NCBI GenBank assembly: GCA_016839875.1 | Contig: JAEOTK010000362.1 | Location: forward strand, 1 to 13,000 | Direction: 5' to 3' | DNA: 13,000 bases | From: Candidatus Heimdallarchaeota archaeon | Lineage (GTDB): Archaea; Asgardarchaeota; Heimdallarchaeia; Heimdallarchaeales; Heimdallarchaeaceae | In this document: piece by piece, positions 1 through 5,702 of the stretch | Numbering within the stretch: the first letter of the stretch is position 1 | Layout of the letters: the number at the start of each line of letters is the position of its first letter | Position numbers and translations under genes: made by a program | Notes under the pieces: model-generated | Database searches by the model: none | Told to the model about the DNA's origin: nothing | What the model saw: the letters and a program-made list of their open reading frames with translations, nothing else

Positions 1-601
1 CAATACGACAGGATGTAAAATCAGCAAGCCCACTTTCACACCATGCATTTATAGATCTTTTATTGGAATCAATAATAGTAACAGATTTAGGATCTACAGG
101 TTGCCCTGAAGTCATCTCAGCTCTCCAAGCTTTAATTATTCTCGGAACTATCTGTTTGTAAATTTCAGTTCCTTCCTCCTTGCCATAAGTATCTGCTAAA
201 GTTTTAACCATATAATAGGAAATTCTTTCTCCTGTCTTCCTCTGATCAAAATATGGTGATTCAATTTCTCCTTGTTTGTTTACATAATTTTCTGGTAACT
301 CAAGAGTCTTACAGGCAAAAAGAAAGATTAATTTCTCAAGTTCAGGGAAATTTCTCAAGAGTTTTAGGTCTTGTCTGAAAAGATCCCAGTCAAAGGCGTC
401 AACATTGAAATCATATTTGTCAACTACTTCTCTAAATTTATTAATTAAATTTGTAACATAAATATTCAAATCCTCAGGTTTGATTTCCTTGAAGAAATTA
501 AGTAACTCATCTACTCTTTCTAACCTTGTTTTAATGAGCTTTTCAGGAACATATTTTGTCTTTTTTGTTGTGCTAAAACATTCATAGTTTTCAATTTTCA
601 T
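1..601 (-). CDS. Partial paralogue of the 973-1872 protein (ATC-hydrolase-like), C-terminus outside the window
   Basis: Open reading frame of 200 codons that begins with ATG at 601-599 and is still open at base 1. The protein starts MKIENYEC and is mainly charged helices. It aligns along its visible length with the upstream 299-residue protein: both start MKIE, and blocks such as KTGERISYYMVK against KAGRRIRYHRVK and AWCESGLADF against AWTKLGLADF correspond in order. The two are therefore tandem paralogues separated by one small gene. The start lies 2 nt after the stop of that gene, and a Shine-Dalgarno core (AAGGAG, complement of 610-615) sits inside the end of the upstream reading frame, so translation is probably coupled. 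The part of the protein that carries the family's Cys-rich C-terminus is not in the window. Function is inferred only through the paralogue. Confidence 0.85.
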   Translation of the reverse strand, partial: MKIENYECFSTTKKTKYVPEKLIKTRLERVDELLNFFKEIKPEDLNIYVTNLINKFREVVDKYDFNVDAFDWDLFRQDLKLLRNFPELEKLIFLFACKTLELPENYVNKQGEIESPYFDQRKTGERISYYMVKTLADTYGKEEGTEIYKQIVPRIIKAWRAEMTSGQPVDPKSVTIIDSNKRSINAWCESGLADFTSCRI

Positions 602-603
602 TT

Positions 604-939
604 CTATTTCTCCTTATTTTCAATTCTTTCTAATTTAAAAACAACTGGCTTAGTTCCATCCCTACATGTAGTATAAGTTATTCTTGGTTCAGTATGAGCA
701 AAATCCCCCCCTAAAGAAAGAACGGACATATCTTTCCAGAGATCCATCCATGCCCAGGAACAAGGCCAATCATTTGGTAAGTCAGTATATACATGATCAA
801 CTATTATTTCTTGACCTTCCTTGAAATGAGGACACAAAGTTGATTTCCTTCCATCTGGGTAATGGTGTTCATGTCCAAAAACCTCTTCTGAACTGAACCG
901 TTTCTGTATTGTTATTTTTATTGGAAAATGTTTTGACAT
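604..939 (-). CDS. TIGR04076 family small protein
   Basis: A 111-residue protein that matches my recollection of the TIGR04076 family. It has an N-terminal IKITIQKRF strand, then a CPHFKEGQEI block (Cys36), the central PCSWAWMDLWKD block (Cys60, with Trp and Asp), GGDF, and the terminal CRDGTKPVVFKLERI block (Cys92). The conserved cysteines suggest metal binding or redox chemistry, but no biochemical role is established that I know of. It starts at ATG 939-937 with AAGGTG (complement of 948-953) as ribosome binding site, 33 nt after the upstream paralogue and 2 nt before the downstream one. Its position between two ATC-hydrolase-like paralogues suggests all three act in one pathway. Family call fairly sure, function unknown. 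Confidence 0.82.
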   Translation of the reverse strand: MSKHFPIKITIQKRFSSEEVFGHEHHYPDGRKSTLCPHFKEGQEIIVDHVYTDLPNDWPCSWAWMDLWKDMSVLSLGGDFAHTEPRITYTTCRDGTKPVVFKLERIENKEK

Positions 940-972
940 TTCTTATTCACCTTTGATTACATTTCTGCTATT

Positions 973-1872
973 TTACAACAGATTACTATATTCCTCTCTC
1001 AATTTCTCTGAATCTTCTTTACCAAGTTTCTCTGTTAATTCTATTGGCGGTTGTTTAGGACTAGTATGATAATCTATATCCCAATAAAATTCATCACAGA
1101 AAGGTGCATGGTGGAGGGTTTGAGTCCTTCTTACATGTCTATATTTACCTATATTAAACTCAGAAGAATCAGCATTGTAACAAGAAGCTAGATAAGCAAC
1201 ATCAGGATCATCAAAATCTCTAAAGGCATCATGAATAAGACATTTGTCAAATCTATAAAGAACTCTATGCTCATCCAGTATCGCTAAAGCAAAATCAGCT
1301 AAACCAAGTTTTGTCCATGCTTCAATTTGTAATCTACTGTCTTCAGCTGCAGTTTGTTCTTTTTGTTTTTCAAATATCTCCTTATTTGTGTTTCTTAATT
1401 CAATGTGTCTAGTAGCAATTATCTCCTTCCATAATTCAGTTCCTTTATTCACACCTAGAACTTCAATAAAGGCTTTCACTCTATGGTATCTGATTCTTCT
1501 TCCTGCTTTAACATAGTTCAAACAAGTAGTCATAAATTCATCATTTTCAAAATTATAATTGATAGGTAAAGCAATTTGCTTCGAAACATACAAAATGATT
1601 AAATCGATAAGTCTGTCATATTCTTTCAATACTGAATAAGTATCCTTTAGCTCCCTTATTTTAGAAATAGGAAAGTCAACAATATAATCACTAATTTCAT
1701 CGGCTAACATTCTTTCTAATACCAAGACATATTCTTTTATTATCTCTGGATTCAAAGTATTAGTGATTCTAAGCATTGCATCTGCATTTCTTAGATTGTT
1801 AGATATTTCTCTCATTGGATGAACTACTATTTCTTTTTCAGGATTGTATTCATCATGAACTTCAATTTTCAT
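973..1872 (-). CDS. L-2-amino-thiazoline-4-carboxylic acid hydrolase-like protein
   Basis: A 299-residue soluble protein. The C-terminal half (about 175-275) resembles the ATC hydrolase family (L-2-amino-thiazoline-4-carboxylic acid hydrolase, a ring-opening step toward cysteine in bacteria). It shows a GLADFALAILDE segment, a Cys in DKCLIHDAF, a second Cys in LASCYNADS, and an R-x-x-x-L...FCDEFYWD block that corresponds to the family's terminal C-D-F/W motif. The N-terminal 120 residues are helical and unassigned. Start is ATG 1872-1870 with only a weak GGGAAAG ribosome site; a TATA-like element at 1916-1925 predicts a leader of roughly 20 nt. It is first in an operon with a TIGR04076 gene and a second paralogue. 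Many members of this family in anaerobes have no tested activity, so the substrate is uncertain. Confidence 0.8.
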   Translation of the reverse strand: MKIEVHDEYNPEKEIVVHPMREISNNLRNADAMLRITNTLNPEIIKEYVLVLERMLADEISDYIVDFPISKIRELKDTYSVLKEYDRLIDLIILYVSKQIALPINYNFENDEFMTTCLNYVKAGRRIRYHRVKAFIEVLGVNKGTELWKEIIATRHIELRNTNKEIFEKQKEQTAAEDSRLQIEAWTKLGLADFALAILDEHRVLYRFDKCLIHDAFRDFDDPDVAYLASCYNADSSEFNIGKYRHVRRTQTLHHAPFCDEFYWDIDYHTSPKQPPIELTEKLGKEDSEKLREEYSNLL

Positions 1873-1894
1873 TTTCTTTCCCTACGTTTTATTG

Positions 1895-1912
1895 CGTTAG
1901 CTCAAGCTAACG
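1895..1912 (-). promoter_or_regulatory. Perfect palindrome in the core promoter of the ATC-hydrolase-like operon
   Basis: Two 8-bp arms, CGTTAGCT and AGCTAACG, are separated by 2 bp. The element lies between a TATA-like box (complement of 1916-1925, AGTATAAGAA) and the expected start point near 1893, which is about 27 bp from the box centre. This is where archaeal repressors typically block polymerase recruitment. Operator is the favoured reading; a hairpin in the leader is less likely because most of it would lie upstream of the start point. Confidence 0.5.
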
Positions 1913-1980
1913 GATTCTTATACTAGTAATAATTTCGTCGCAATGGATTACAAGAAATTCAAACATTTATAAGTTTAATC

Positions 1981-2017
1981 TTTTCTTGTGAGACGCCATT
2001 CTCACCAAATAAGAAAA
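1981..2017. repeat. Imperfect inverted repeat in the spacer between divergent genes
   Basis: GTGAGA (1988-1993) pairs with TCTCAC (2000-2005) around a 6-nt loop. Outside this, TTTTCTT (1981-1987) pairs with AAGAAAA (2011-2017) with a 5-nt bulge at 2006-2010. The element is the only clear structure in the 246-bp spacer apart from the two promoters. It could be a regulator site or a small RNA hairpin; nothing in the sequence decides between these. Confidence 0.4.
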
Positions 2018-2087
2018 ATGAAGGATTGCTTCTTCGATATTCTTTATTCGAATCTAGAGGTATTTAAGAAAGGATATTTTCTCTGTT

Positions 2088-2094
2088 TTTAAAC
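2088..2094 (+). promoter_or_regulatory. TATA box for the small gene at 2119
   Basis: The sequence TTTAAAC lies so that its last A of TTTAAA (2093) is 26 bp before the A of the ATG at 2119. This is the same spacing as the TTTAAA box in front of the flavoprotein gene at 10553. It predicts a leaderless transcript that starts at or next to the ATG, consistent with the lack of any Shine-Dalgarno motif. Confidence 0.55.
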
Positions 2095-2118
2095 TGAAAA
2101 AACTTCTTTTTAATCGAA

Positions 2119-2319
2119 ATGATAAGCGAGTTGTTTGTTAAACAATATGGAGTTGTTCTTTGTAGTGTAGATGGAGAAAACTGGTATGAAATATCAGAGA
2201 TATCAGCTCTCTGTTCCATTAACCATCATTATGCAGCTAGGGATTTGGATGCAGTTCTAAGACACTACAACAAAGGTCACATAGTTCCTGTAGAATATGT
2301 TCTTTATAAGAAGAAATAA
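2119..2319 (+). CDS. Small uncharacterised protein, leaderless
   Basis: A 66-residue protein I do not recognise. It begins with hydrophobic/aromatic strands (LFVKQYGVVLCSV), a DGENWYEI turn, two cysteines (15 and 31), a helical middle (HHYAARDLDAVLRHY) and a basic end in YKKK. The alternation of short strands and a helix is consistent with a small folded domain, possibly nucleic-acid or partner binding, but nothing diagnostic is present. Support for it being real: a TATA box at the exact leaderless distance, ordinary amino-acid composition, no competing gene on either strand, and tight packing against the convergent E1 gene (22 nt between stops). It is not evidently part of the ubiquitin cassette. 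Confidence 0.55.
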   Translation: MISELFVKQYGVVLCSVDGENWYEISEISALCSINHHYAARDLDAVLRHYNKGHIVPVEYVLYKKK

Positions 2320-2341
2320 ACAGAACAACGAGTATACAAAA

Positions 2342-3589
2342 CTATTGACTGCTTTTTAGTAGAATTCTAAGATAAACATCTTTTTCTTCATTGTTCTTTG
2401 TTAATCCAGTTACATAGACTGTTTCAAAATTCCTTATACCTTGTTCTTTTAGAGTATAACCTTTCTTGGCTTCAGACATTTCTTTCTTATCAACTAACCA
2501 GAAACCAGGTAAGAATTCAAGATCATAAGAGAAACCTCTTTGTTTGAGAATAGGAAGGATCATGTCAAGTGTTGATGTTGCAGGTAGTTCTATTTCTTCT
2601 ATAATTGGGGCGAATTCTCCACAGAGAAGACATCGTTTATTTGGAGGTTTTTCTAGATAGAAAAATTTACCTACTAATCCATTATAGATAAGATATTCAG
2701 GATTGACGGTTCCTAATTTTATTCCCTTAATATGATGTAGTAATTTCAATGCTTCTTGAGTTTGAATTGAAGCAATTACTGCATTTATTGAGATAACCGT
2801 AGGATCATGTTGATCAATCATTTTTACAGCTTCATCAATTGCAAATAATTCTGCATCCGGGAAGTGCTCTTTTACAAGTTTGTTTGCATAATCCAGTGCT
2901 ATTTGCACTTCTTCTTTCTCAGATGTATCTGGAGGTCTATTGTGCTTAGATTCAAAGTATAATTGACCTTTCAATAGACAATGAGATCTCTTTCTTGGGA
3001 TACCAACTAGAGTACAAGCTGCTAATGTTTCTCTTTCTCTTTCTCTTTGAGGATCACATTGAAGACATGAATTAACATCAGGCAGATAGGTGTAGACATG
3101 TCCGTAATAGGTAGCGGTTCCTCCATCAATCATGGGTTTCTTGAATTGAACTGCTCTTCTCATTAATTCATTTCTTGCTGTAACTGAATCAAGACCTGCA
3201 ATGTATATGTCAGCTTTAGCATAGATTTCTGGATCAATATCCTCTAAATTGGAATAATACCATAGATATCGACTATTCGGATTTATTTTTCTTAGTGCTC
3301 TAGCTGCAACCTTTGATTTTGGCTCTCCTTCTTCTGCATCAGAAAATAGAATCTGTCTATTGAGATTAGAGTGCTCAATAATATCTAAATCAATCAGATA
3401 TAAGGTACCAACTCCAGCCATTGCAAGATTTTTAGCTATTTCTGTTCCTAATCCTCCAATTCCTGCAATCACAACTGAAGAGTCTTTGAGAGCTTTCTGA
3501 TTCCATCCAGGTAGTCTTAGTTGTCTATCAAATCTTTTTCTTTCTTCAGAAGAAAGAGTTTCATCAAAGAAATTTGAATTATCTGCCAT
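2342..3589 (-). CDS. Ubiquitin-activating E1-like enzyme (UBA3-like)
   Basis: A 415-residue ThiF/MoeB-superfamily E1. In order: RFDRQLRLPG (19-28, candidate arginine finger Arg22 as in MoeB dimers), nucleotide loop AGIGGLG (42-48), DLDIIEHSNLNRQ (67-79), GLDSVTAR (132-139), a zinc pair Cys175/Cys178, catalytic Cys192 in ACTLVGIPR followed by HC as in UBA3, a short cysteine half-domain insert (about 205-262), the INAVIASIQTQE helix, the second zinc pair Cys320/Cys323, and a C-terminal domain from about 335 that looks like the ubiquitin-fold domain used to recruit E2. ATG at 3589 is chosen over TTG at 3631 because a strong TATA box lies at 3636-3649, too close for the TTG to be on the transcript. 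It activates the neighbouring ubiquitin by adenylation and thioester formation in the cytoplasm. Probably a homodimer, since no second E1 subunit is seen. Confidence 0.93.
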   Translation of the reverse strand: MADNSNFFDETLSSEERKRFDRQLRLPGWNQKALKDSSVVIAGIGGLGTEIAKNLAMAGVGTLYLIDLDIIEHSNLNRQILFSDAEEGEPKSKVAARALRKINPNSRYLWYYSNLEDIDPEIYAKADIYIAGLDSVTARNELMRRAVQFKKPMIDGGTATYYGHVYTYLPDVNSCLQCDPQRERERETLAACTLVGIPRKRSHCLLKGQLYFESKHNRPPDTSEKEEVQIALDYANKLVKEHFPDAELFAIDEAVKMIDQHDPTVISINAVIASIQTQEALKLLHHIKGIKLGTVNPEYLIYNGLVGKFFYLEKPPNKRCLLCGEFAPIIEEIELPATSTLDMILPILKQRGFSYDLEFLPGFWLVDKKEMSEAKKGYTLKEQGIRNFETVYVTGLTKNNEEKDVYLRILLKSSQ

Positions 3590-3635
3590 TTTAGTACCAA
3601 CTTGAACTTGATTTCTGAATATTGATATCAATACG

Positions 3636-3649
3636 TTTTATATATATAA
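3636..3649 (-). promoter_or_regulatory. TATA box for the E1 gene
   Basis: On the minus strand the sequence reads TTATATATATAAAA, the strongest TATA box in the window. A start point about 27 bp downstream (near 3615) leaves a leader of about 26 nt before ATG 3589. The box shows that E1 can be transcribed independently of ubiquitin and decides the E1 start codon. Confidence 0.7.
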
Positions 3650-3669
3650 GTAATTATTTTGTACGTTCG

Positions 3670-3702
3670 AAAAAACTGTAAAAAATAAAAAATAAAGAAA
3701 AG
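3670..3702 (-). terminator. T-rich terminator after the ubiquitin gene
   Basis: On the minus strand, 37 nt after the ubiquitin stop, there is a series of T runs (4, 3, 6, 6 and 6 Ts broken by single bases or short gaps). Archaeal RNA polymerase terminates at such U tracts without a hairpin. Together with the TATA box just downstream it makes ubiquitin a separate transcription unit from E1. Confidence 0.6.
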
Positions 3703-3738
3703 CTATCTTACAAGCTTATTCTTGAATTTGCTAGTATC

Positions 3739-4104
3739 TTAACCAGCTGTAGAAACTGGAATTAGAAGTACAGTATCTCCATCTTCCACACCATAATCTT
3801 CTAGCACATCATCAGAGTCACAAGTTCTACCTGCATGTGATAGATGAAATTCTTCTGGTGGAAGACCAAAAATCTGACTCACAGTGTATTTGATGTCACT
3901 TATTGGAGCTTCAGTAGCAACTACAAGTTTTTCTTGTTTTGGATTTGGTCCAATTGTACTTTGGAAATAGACACCAATTTTCTTTCCTGCGGGTGTTTTT
4001 GTATCAGGAGTCTTAGTTTCAGGAGTCTTTGATAGTATTTCCTCCTCAATTTCTTCTTCTTCCTCTTCTTCATCAAACGATAATTCTTCAAATTCTTCGC
4101 TCAT
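3739..4104 (-). CDS. Ubiquitin-like modifier with acidic, KTP-repeat N-terminal extension
   Basis: A 121-residue protein with a ubiquitin beta-grasp domain at about 43-121. Key matches to ubiquitin are the helix ISDIKYTVSQIFGLPPEEF, the HAGR turn (AGK in ubiquitin), VLEDYGVEDGDTV, and a C-terminal strand. It ends in Ala-Gly at the stop codon, with no tail to remove and no double glycine; UFM1 and Atg12/Atg8 show that a single terminal Gly can suffice for E1 chemistry. Lysines are few: Lys72 matches K27, Lys56 and Lys59 lie in the first hairpin, while the K48 and K63 positions are Arg93 and an acidic residue. Residues 1-24 are almost all Glu/Asp and hydrophobic; 26-40 are three KTPxx pentads. 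ATG 4104 is preceded by an AAAGG ribosome site (complement of 4114-4118). It is expected to be conjugated to target lysines by the E1, E2 and RING proteins encoded around it. Confidence 0.92.
   Translation of the reverse strand: MSEEFEELSFDEEEEEEEIEEEILSKTPETKTPDTKTPAGKKIGVYFQSTIGPNPKQEKLVVATEAPISDIKYTVSQIFGLPPEEFHLSHAGRTCDSDDVLEDYGVEDGDTVLLIPVSTAG
3985..4029 (-). repeat. Three 15-bp repeats encoding KTPxx pentads in the modifier's linker
   Basis: Residues 26-40 read KTPET, KTPDT, KTPAG. The first two units are near-identical at DNA level too. The five-residue K-(T/I/V/M)-P spacing is the same as in the lysine-rich protein encoded divergently at 4338, but here the two variable residues are acidic or small rather than basic. 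Confidence 0.75.
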
Positions 4105-4128
4105 TTAAATCAACCTTTTTAGATAGTC

Positions 4129-4151
4129 TATTAAGTATGTTTTACTTAATA
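4129..4151 (-). promoter_or_regulatory. Perfect 23-nt palindrome over the ubiquitin core promoter
   Basis: Nine-base arms TATTAAGTA (4129-4137) and TACTTAATA (4143-4151) flank a 5-nt centre. The right part overlaps the likely TATA box of ubiquitin (minus-strand TTTATTAAG, 4145-4153), which would place the transcript start near 4122, just ahead of the ribosome site. A dimeric repressor bound here would exclude TBP. The divergent gene's own TATA boxes are about 90 bp away, so the element probably serves ubiquitin. Confidence 0.6.
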
Positions 4152-4242
4152 AAGCTGCCTTTTAAAAATTACTTTAGTTTCTCAATTAATAAAGGTTCTT
4201 CTTTAGTAGATTTAAGTCGTAAGAATTGGGAGTTTGGATAGA

Positions 4243-4249
4243 TATATAA
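4243..4249 (+). promoter_or_regulatory. Candidate TATA box for the K/P-rich repeat protein
   Basis: TATATAA at this position, and a second AT-rich candidate (ATATATTTTTTAAG, 4262-4275), both lie upstream of the TTG start at 4338. They predict leaders of about 65 or 44 nt, long enough to carry the strong ribosome site at 4325-4331. Which one is used cannot be told from sequence. Confidence 0.45.
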
Positions 4250-4324
4250 CTAACGAAAAACATATATTTTTTAAGTAAAAATCGATGAAGAAAATAAAGA
4301 AACTTTAGTTGAGAAAAACTTAGT

Positions 4325-4331
4325 AGGAGGT
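4325..4331 (+). promoter_or_regulatory. Strong Shine-Dalgarno that fixes the TTG start at 4338
   Basis: AGGAGGT, the best match to an anti-16S ribosome site in the window, ends 6 nt before TTG 4338-4340. It argues that this low-complexity frame is a real and well-translated gene, and it decides the start in the absence of an ATG. Confidence 0.75.
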
Positions 4332-4337
4332 CTTAAT

Positions 4338-4979
4338 TTGGCAAGGAAAAAAAAGAAAAAAATTACATCAAAAACACCAAAACAGAAAATTCCCAAAGAA
4401 AAGATTCCTAAATCAAAAATACCTAGTGATTCTCCACCTAAACACACTTTTAGAGAGGACGATTTATTACCTCCAAAGAAGCAAAAACAAACTAAGGATT
4501 CACCTATTCCTAAGAAATCAGTTTTGAAAGATCCTAGATCTAATCATTCGAATCAGAAGATTCCTAAACAAAAAATACCTAAAACAAAAATACCTAAACA
4601 AGATAAATTTACTTCTTCAAAACCTCTGAATTATTATCCTAAAGACGAAGTCAAGAAAAAAGAACCAAAGGAATCTCAACCCCCTAAGAAATCAATAATT
4701 AAGGAAACAGTTCCTATTGAAAGTATTAAGAAACCTGAAAAAGAGAAAAAGGAGAAAAAAGAAAGCCCACCTCCTGTAAATGATAGCGAAAAATTCTCTA
4801 CAATCAGCAGTAAGGAATCAAAAGCAGTTCCTAAAGAGGAAAAGAAGGAGAAGAAGAAAAGAGAAGCACCTGCTACCACAGTTATTGAAGAGGTTAAGAG
4901 AGAAAAGACTCCTTCACAAAAAGTACCAAAACAAAAGGTACCTAAATCGAAAATGCCTAAACAAAAAAAACCTAGATAA
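4338..4979 (+). CDS. Lysine/proline-rich disordered repeat protein, divergent from ubiquitin
   Basis: A 213-residue protein that I do not recognise, with 62 Lys and 31 Pro by count and no Cys or Trp. Three clusters of the pentad K-(I/T/V/M)-P-K-x occur at residues 12-30 (four copies), 74-88 (three) and 195-213 (four). A second repeat is seen at about 53-66 and 112-125 (SPIPKKSVLKDP against SQPPKKSIIKET). Between them are KE-rich stretches. The whole chain should be disordered and strongly basic. TTG start with an AGGAGGT site 6 nt upstream. It sits inside the ubiquitin cassette, divergent from ubiquitin and convergent with the membrane-protein gene, and shares the pentad spacing with the modifier's acidic linker. 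It could be a conjugation substrate, a scaffold or nucleic-acid binder; a histone-tail-like role is possible but unsupported. Confidence 0.82.
   Translation: MARKKKKKITSKTPKQKIPKEKIPKSKIPSDSPPKHTFREDDLLPPKKQKQTKDSPIPKKSVLKDPRSNHSNQKIPKQKIPKTKIPKQDKFTSSKPLNYYPKDEVKKKEPKESQPPKKSIIKETVPIESIKKPEKEKKEKKESPPPVNDSEKFSTISSKESKAVPKEEKKEKKKREAPATTVIEEVKREKTPSQKVPKQKVPKSKMPKQKKPR
4368..4976 (+). repeat. Eleven 15-bp units in three clusters encoding K-x-P-K-x pentads
   Basis: Clusters lie at 4368-4427, 4557-4601 and 4920-4976. Units within a cluster are close in sequence, while clusters differ in the hydrophobic residue (mostly Ile in the first two, mostly Val/Met in the last). This pattern suggests local duplication followed by divergence under selection on the protein motif rather than a recent DNA expansion. 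Confidence 0.75.
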
Positions 4980-5016
4980 TTAATCTGGGATTGTTATTCA
5001 TTTTAATTCAGAATTA

Positions 5017-5622
5017 TTAAACTACTAGCGCAATCGTTCCTAAATAGAAGTAAATAATCCCGAATAATAGTAGAAAGAAATTGTTGAAATAAGTTAGAGT
5101 GGTTGCAATATAGAGTGCAGGAATTAGAATCATAAGAAGGAAACCTGAAAATTTAGGATTCATCCCCTTCTCACTTGTTCCTCTGAACCTAATGAATGGG
5201 AATCTAATAAGTGATCTAAATAATAAATAATTACTTGCTAAATAATATGGTAGCAATAGGATATCTACAACATTGATAGTAAATGAATAATCTATCCAAT
5301 CTGTATTTATTACTCCAGTAGAGAGAACAAACACATCATTTATTGTAAACATATCATTTATACCAAACAACATCTGTGCAAGAAGTATTAGAACGGGTAT
5401 TATGGGTAGAACATAAACAAAAATGAACTCATTAAAAGTAGCTTTATGTCTTAAGTAATAGAAGCTTCTAAAAACATAGAAGAACGAGATAAATACGTAA
5501 ATCGCGAGGAACACAAATAACTTCCCCAAATCACTATTTCCTTCTATAAAATAGTAGATTGATACACCTACCATGGATAGTGAGAGAAAGAATGAGCCAG
5601 TTATGTGTGTAAGTGTTCCCAT
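5017..5622 (-). CDS. Multi-pass membrane protein, RING-less relative of the upstream E3 candidate
   Basis: A 201-residue, very hydrophobic protein with about six predicted membrane helices (roughly 8-26, 32-52, 66-86, 112-135, 155-175 and 178-200). I do not recognise a family. Its layout parallels the membrane part of the RING protein upstream: paired helices, a basic FRSFYYLRHK-type loop after the second helix, a long loop after the third, then a basic loop before the last pair. It stops where the RING protein goes on to its linker and zinc finger. Start ATG 5622 has no ribosome site; a TATA-like TGTATAAAC (complement of about 5646-5653) would give a leaderless message, but it may also be read from the E2 operon, 80 nt downstream of the RING gene. 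A hetero-oligomeric partner of the RING protein is a plausible inference. Confidence 0.78.
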   Translation of the reverse strand: MGTLTHITGSFFLSLSMVGVSIYYFIEGNSDLGKLFVFLAIYVFISFFYVFRSFYYLRHKATFNEFIFVYVLPIIPVLILLAQMLFGINDMFTINDVFVLSTGVINTDWIDYSFTINVVDILLLPYYLASNYLLFRSLIRFPFIRFRGTSEKGMNPKFSGFLLMILIPALYIATTLTYFNNFFLLLFGIIYFYLGTIALVV

Positions 5623-5702
5623 TATTAATCTACTCGGTTAGCTCGTTTATACAATATTCTTAGCATATAATCTACTTTTTAATAGTTTGTATATGCTGAT
5701 TT

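Noticed and set aside
3590..3631. TTG at 3631 as the E1 start, adding 14 residues
   Set aside because: It lies within about 5 bp of the TATA box, upstream of the expected transcript start; ATG 3589 fits promoter spacing and family length.
3844..4032. Plus-strand open frame antisense to ubiquitin
   Set aside because: Lies wholly within the ubiquitin gene; the sense frame has a clear fold and motifs.
3739..4104. UFM1-type system rather than ubiquitin-type
   Set aside because: The single terminal Gly and the VLLIP strand recall UFM1, but E1 is UBA3-like rather than UBA5-like, and E2 has HPN, a canonical UBC feature. Kept only as a comparison for the C-terminus.
4029..4241. A 70-codon plus-strand open frame antisense to the ubiquitin start
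   Set aside because: It runs through the ubiquitin coding start, palindrome and promoter, has no ribosome site, and its hydrophobic make-up comes from AT-rich DNA.
4676..4983. Open frames in other phases of the K/P-repeat gene, including a hydrophobic one on the opposite strand
   Set aside because: Lysine-rich A-tracts read out of frame give Arg/Lys-rich, and antisense give Phe/Ser/Leu-rich, stretches. Only the frame from TTG 4338 has a ribosome site and patterned repeats.
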